DNA of 7,378 nucleotides from Gammaproteobacteria bacterium. Lineage in GTDB: Bacteria > Pseudomonadota > Gammaproteobacteria > GRL18. Below, in pieces: positions 5,597 through 7,378 of this stretch. The translations under genes were made by a program, and so were the position numbers. Below the pieces are notes generated by a model, which was not told the origin of the DNA, did no database searches, and saw only the letters and a program-made list of their open reading frames with translations. The stretch lies in the NCBI GenBank assembly GCA_024511395.1, contig JANELJ010000108.1, positions 1 to 7,378 of the forward strand, given 5' to 3'. Each line of letters begins with the position of its first letter. Positions within the stretch are counted from its first letter, which is position 1.

Positions 5597-6850
5597 ATGA
5601 AGCAACACGGTTCCCTTTATACAAGTGTCAACAACCATACAAGAGTCAACAAAAGCCTGCTCTTTATCCTGGTAGTTCTGTGCAATGTCTTTTTCTATGC
5701 CAGTGCTTGGGCAGACTGCACTATGCCTGATGATCTGCCTACTGGCGATCTGGGTATTATTATTGAGCGCATGGACGGTTCAGTCCTGATCATTAACACC
5801 ACCTCTCAGTCCGTGCTCTATGAAGTTAGCGGTCTGGGTGATTTATCTCATGCTTCAGCCGTTTTCTCCCGGGATGAACGTTATGCCTATGTGTTTGGCC
5901 GCGATGGCGGTCTGACCAAAATTGATTTATTAAAAGGCCGGATTGCCAAACGCATTATGCAGTCCGGTAACTCCATTGGCGGAGCTATTTCCCAGGACGG
6001 TCAATATATTGCCGTGTCCAATTACACACCCGGCGGAGTAAATATTTTTTCAGCGCAGGATCTTTCCCTGGTGGCAAAAATTCCGGCCACTTATGGTGAC
6101 GGTCATTTACAGTCTAAAACAGTGGGACTGGTGGATGCCCCCGGAAACCAGTTTATTTTCAGTCTCTATGATGGTAATGAAATCTGGCAGGTGCAAATGG
6201 AAAACACACCAAAGCCTGCAGCTAAGGTTATCCATAAGTATAAAAATGTCGGTAAAGCCCCTTATGACGGCCTGATCAGTGCCAATGGCCGTTTTTATAT
6301 TGCCGGTCTGTTTGGTGAGGATGGCCTGGCTCTGCTGGATTTATGGCATCCTGAAAAAGGAGTTCAGAGGATCCTGGATCATTACGGTCGGGGTGAAAAA
6401 AAATTACCGGTATATAAAATGCCCCACCTGGAAGGCTGGGCCATTGCCGGAGATAAAGCCTTTTTACCTGCCGTCGGCCACCATGAAGTACTGGTAGTTA
6501 ACACCGAAAACTGGCAGGAAATCAGCCGGGTTAAAGTGTACAGCCAACCAGTTTTTGCCATGGCCAGTCCTGATGAAAGACAGATCTGGGTAAACTTTGC
6601 TTTTCCGGATAATAACACCCTGCAGGTTATTGATACCGAAACGTATAAAATTATCAAACAGTTTCAGCCCGGTAAAGGCATACTGCATATGGAATTTACC
6701 CCTCGCAGCGAACATGTCTGGGTATCAGTAAGAGATATTGATACCGTGATTATTTATGACACCCAGACTATGCAGGAGATAAAACATATTCCGGCTAAAA
6801 AGCCCAGTGGTATATTTTTTACTTCACGGGCACATAAGATTGGTTTATAG
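5597..6850 (+). CDS. nirF: NirF, haem d1 biosynthesis propeller protein
   Basis: NirF is required for haem d1 formation. It is a periplasmic paralogue of the NirS d1 domain that binds d1 or a precursor and acts late in synthesis or delivery. The 417 residues begin with an 18-residue N-region, a hydrophobic stretch (19-34) and a likely cleavage site after ASAWA (35-39). The rest is a WD-like eight-bladed propeller without haem c. Landmarks are GRDGGLTKIDL (101-111, aligning with GRDGKLNKIDL of the adjacent NirS), GKGILHMEF (359-367), VWVSV (374-378) and the C-terminal PSGIFFTSRAHKIGL, which I recognise as NirF-like. Some NirF proteins are lipoproteins; here the cysteine at 41 follows AWAD and does not fit a lipobox, so a soluble periplasmic form is more likely. 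AAGAGG (5586-5591) is a good ribosome binding site 5 nt before the ATG and overlaps the nirC stop codon, supporting translational coupling. Confidence 0.93.
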   Translation: MKQHGSLYTSVNNHTRVNKSLLFILVVLCNVFFYASAWADCTMPDDLPTGDLGIIIERMDGSVLIINTTSQSVLYEVSGLGDLSHASAVFSRDERYAYVFGRDGGLTKIDLLKGRIAKRIMQSGNSIGGAISQDGQYIAVSNYTPGGVNIFSAQDLSLVAKIPATYGDGHLQSKTVGLVDAPGNQFIFSLYDGNEIWQVQMENTPKPAAKVIHKYKNVGKAPYDGLISANGRFYIAGLFGEDGLALLDLWHPEKGVQRILDHYGRGEKKLPVYKMPHLEGWAIAGDKAFLPAVGHHEVLVVNTENWQEISRVKVYSQPVFAMASPDERQIWVNFAFPDNNTLQVIDTETYKIIKQFQPGKGILHMEFTPRSEHVWVSVRDIDTVIIYDTQTMQEIKHIPAKKPSGIFFTSRAHKIGL

Positions 6851-6852
6851 GT
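6848..6852 (+). promoter_or_regulatory. Ribosome binding site of nirD overlapping the nirF stop codon
   Basis: TAGGT contains the nirF stop codon TAG and an AGG core 9 nt before the ATG at 6861. The overlap suggests coupled translation and decides for 6861 over an in-frame ATG at 6807 that lies inside nirF. Confidence 0.55.
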
Positions 6853-6860
6853 CTTTGCAA

Positions 6861-7325
6861 ATGTTATCAGCACTTGAAAAACAGTTATTGAATGATTATC
6901 AGCAGGGTATGCCACTGGTGTCTGAGCCGTTTGCTGAGATGGCCAATGAGCTTAATCAAAAAGGTTTTTCAGTGTCTGAGCAGAACGTTATGGATTGCCT
7001 TGGGCAGCTGCAGGATAAAGGTTTAATTACCCGTATCGGTCCGGTTTTCAAGCCTAAGAGTGTGGGCGGCAGTACTCTGGCCGCACTATCGGTGCCTGCT
7101 GAACGAATGGGAGAAGTAGCTGGGATAGTCAGTGCTTTTGAACAGGTTAATCATAATTATAAGCGGGAACATGAGTATAATCTGTGGTTTGTGGTTACGG
7201 CCAGTACCCAAGAAGAAGTACTACAGGTATTAGCAGAGATAGAATGTTTAACGGGGCTGACGGTGCTGAATCTACCGATGGAGCAGGATTATCATATTGA
7301 TCTGGGGTTTCCGCTTTGGTGTTGA
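6861..7325 (+). CDS. nirD: NirD-like siroheme decarboxylase subunit (Lrp/AsnC fold)
   Basis: NirD/NirL/NirG/NirH proteins form a complex that decarboxylates siroheme to 12,18-didecarboxysiroheme, a cytoplasmic step towards haem d1. They resemble Lrp/AsnC regulators but are enzymes. This 154-residue protein has a degenerate N-terminal winged-helix part (1-60, ending GLITRIGPVF), then an alpha/beta domain with the family motif HNYKREHEYNLWF (98-110), whose His and Arg residues lie in the tetrapyrrole-binding region. Position directly after nirF matches nirD of Pseudomonas (nirFDLGH), and TRIGPVF and NLWFV favour NirD or NirG over NirL or NirH. The exact letter is therefore less certain than the family. 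No signal peptide is present, fitting a cytoplasmic role. The start at 6861 avoids overlap with nirF and begins at the usual family N-terminus. A tandem repeat begins 3 nt past the stop; partner subunits must lie beyond the window. Confidence 0.85.
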   Translation: MLSALEKQLLNDYQQGMPLVSEPFAEMANELNQKGFSVSEQNVMDCLGQLQDKGLITRIGPVFKPKSVGGSTLAALSVPAERMGEVAGIVSAFEQVNHNYKREHEYNLWFVVTASTQEEVLQVLAEIECLTGLTVLNLPMEQDYHIDLGFPLWC

Positions 7326-7328
7326 AAA

Positions 7329-7378
7329 GCGTTCAGCGTTCAGCGTTCAGCGTTCAGCGTTCAGCGTTCAGCGTTCAG
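7329..7378. repeat. Perfect heptanucleotide tandem repeat (GCGTTCA)n
   Basis: Seven identical copies of GCGTTCA (7329-7377) plus one base run to the window edge, so the true copy number is unknown. The array starts 3 nt after the nirD stop codon. The unit has little self-complementarity, so unlike REP elements it should not fold into a hairpin. The plus strand is open in all three frames, each reading the same seven-residue cycle AFSVQRS; the minus strand has TGA in every frame. Similar short heptamer arrays are known from large sulfur bacteria and cyanobacteria, with different units. Confidence 0.97.

Noticed and set aside
6382..6715. Minus-strand open frames inside nirF
   Set aside because: They overlap a confidently identified gene in antisense and show no domain, signal or ribosome binding site.
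6807..6860. Upstream in-frame ATG for nirD
   Set aside because: It lies inside nirF and would add 18 residues not expected in the family. The ATG at 6861 has a ribosome binding site and begins at the usual N-terminus.
7329..7378. CRISPR array
   Set aside because: The unit is 7 bp with no spacers; it is a simple tandem repeat.

Overview
The window is part of a denitrification (nir) locus for cytochrome cd1 nitrite reductase and its haem d1 cofactor. The proteins most resemble proteobacterial nir genes. Base composition looks moderate, in the mid-40s % GC by eye, with AT-rich intergenic DNA. The FNR/ANR/DNR-type boxes (TTGAT-N4-ATCAA), NapC/NirT-type tetrahaem domain and nirCFD gene order suggest a denitrifying gammaproteobacterium, or possibly a betaproteobacterium, perhaps a sulfur oxidiser. 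Lineage is inference; the window has no rRNA or other phylogenetic marker.

Layout: positions 1-93 hold two hairpins that probably terminate the leftmost gene. Positions 114-2858 (minus) encode an unusual 914-residue membrane-anchored multihaem protein. It has a NapC/NirT tetrahaem quinol-oxidising domain followed by two near-copies of a roughly 310-residue ethylbenzene-dehydrogenase-like haem domain. Positions 2859-3102 carry its own FNR-type promoter and a strong intrinsic terminator for the next gene. Positions 3103-4740 (minus) encode NirS. Positions 4741-5230 are a 490-bp divergent regulatory region with three FNR-type boxes. On the plus strand follow nirC (5231-5587), nirF (5597-6850) and a nirD-like siroheme decarboxylase subunit (6861-7325), closely spaced as one operon. 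The window ends inside a perfect 7-bp tandem repeat (GCGTTCA, at least seven units).

How the genes work together: when oxygen is low and nitrogen oxides are present, an FNR/DNR-type regulator would switch on nirS leftward, nirCFD rightward and the NirT-fusion gene from its own promoter. The nirD product, with partners outside the window, would decarboxylate siroheme towards haem d1. NirF is a periplasmic propeller acting late in d1 synthesis or delivery, and NirC is a small periplasmic monohaem cytochrome serving d1 maturation or electron supply. NirS reduces nitrite to NO in the periplasm. The NirT-like fusion plausibly carries electrons from quinol to NirS, with the duplicated haem domains as a built-in relay.

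The main candidates for novelty are the NirT/double-haem-domain fusion with its conserved CX3CH motif, the divergent C-terminal part of NirS, the evenly phased triple FNR-box region, and the heptanucleotide repeat directly after nirD.
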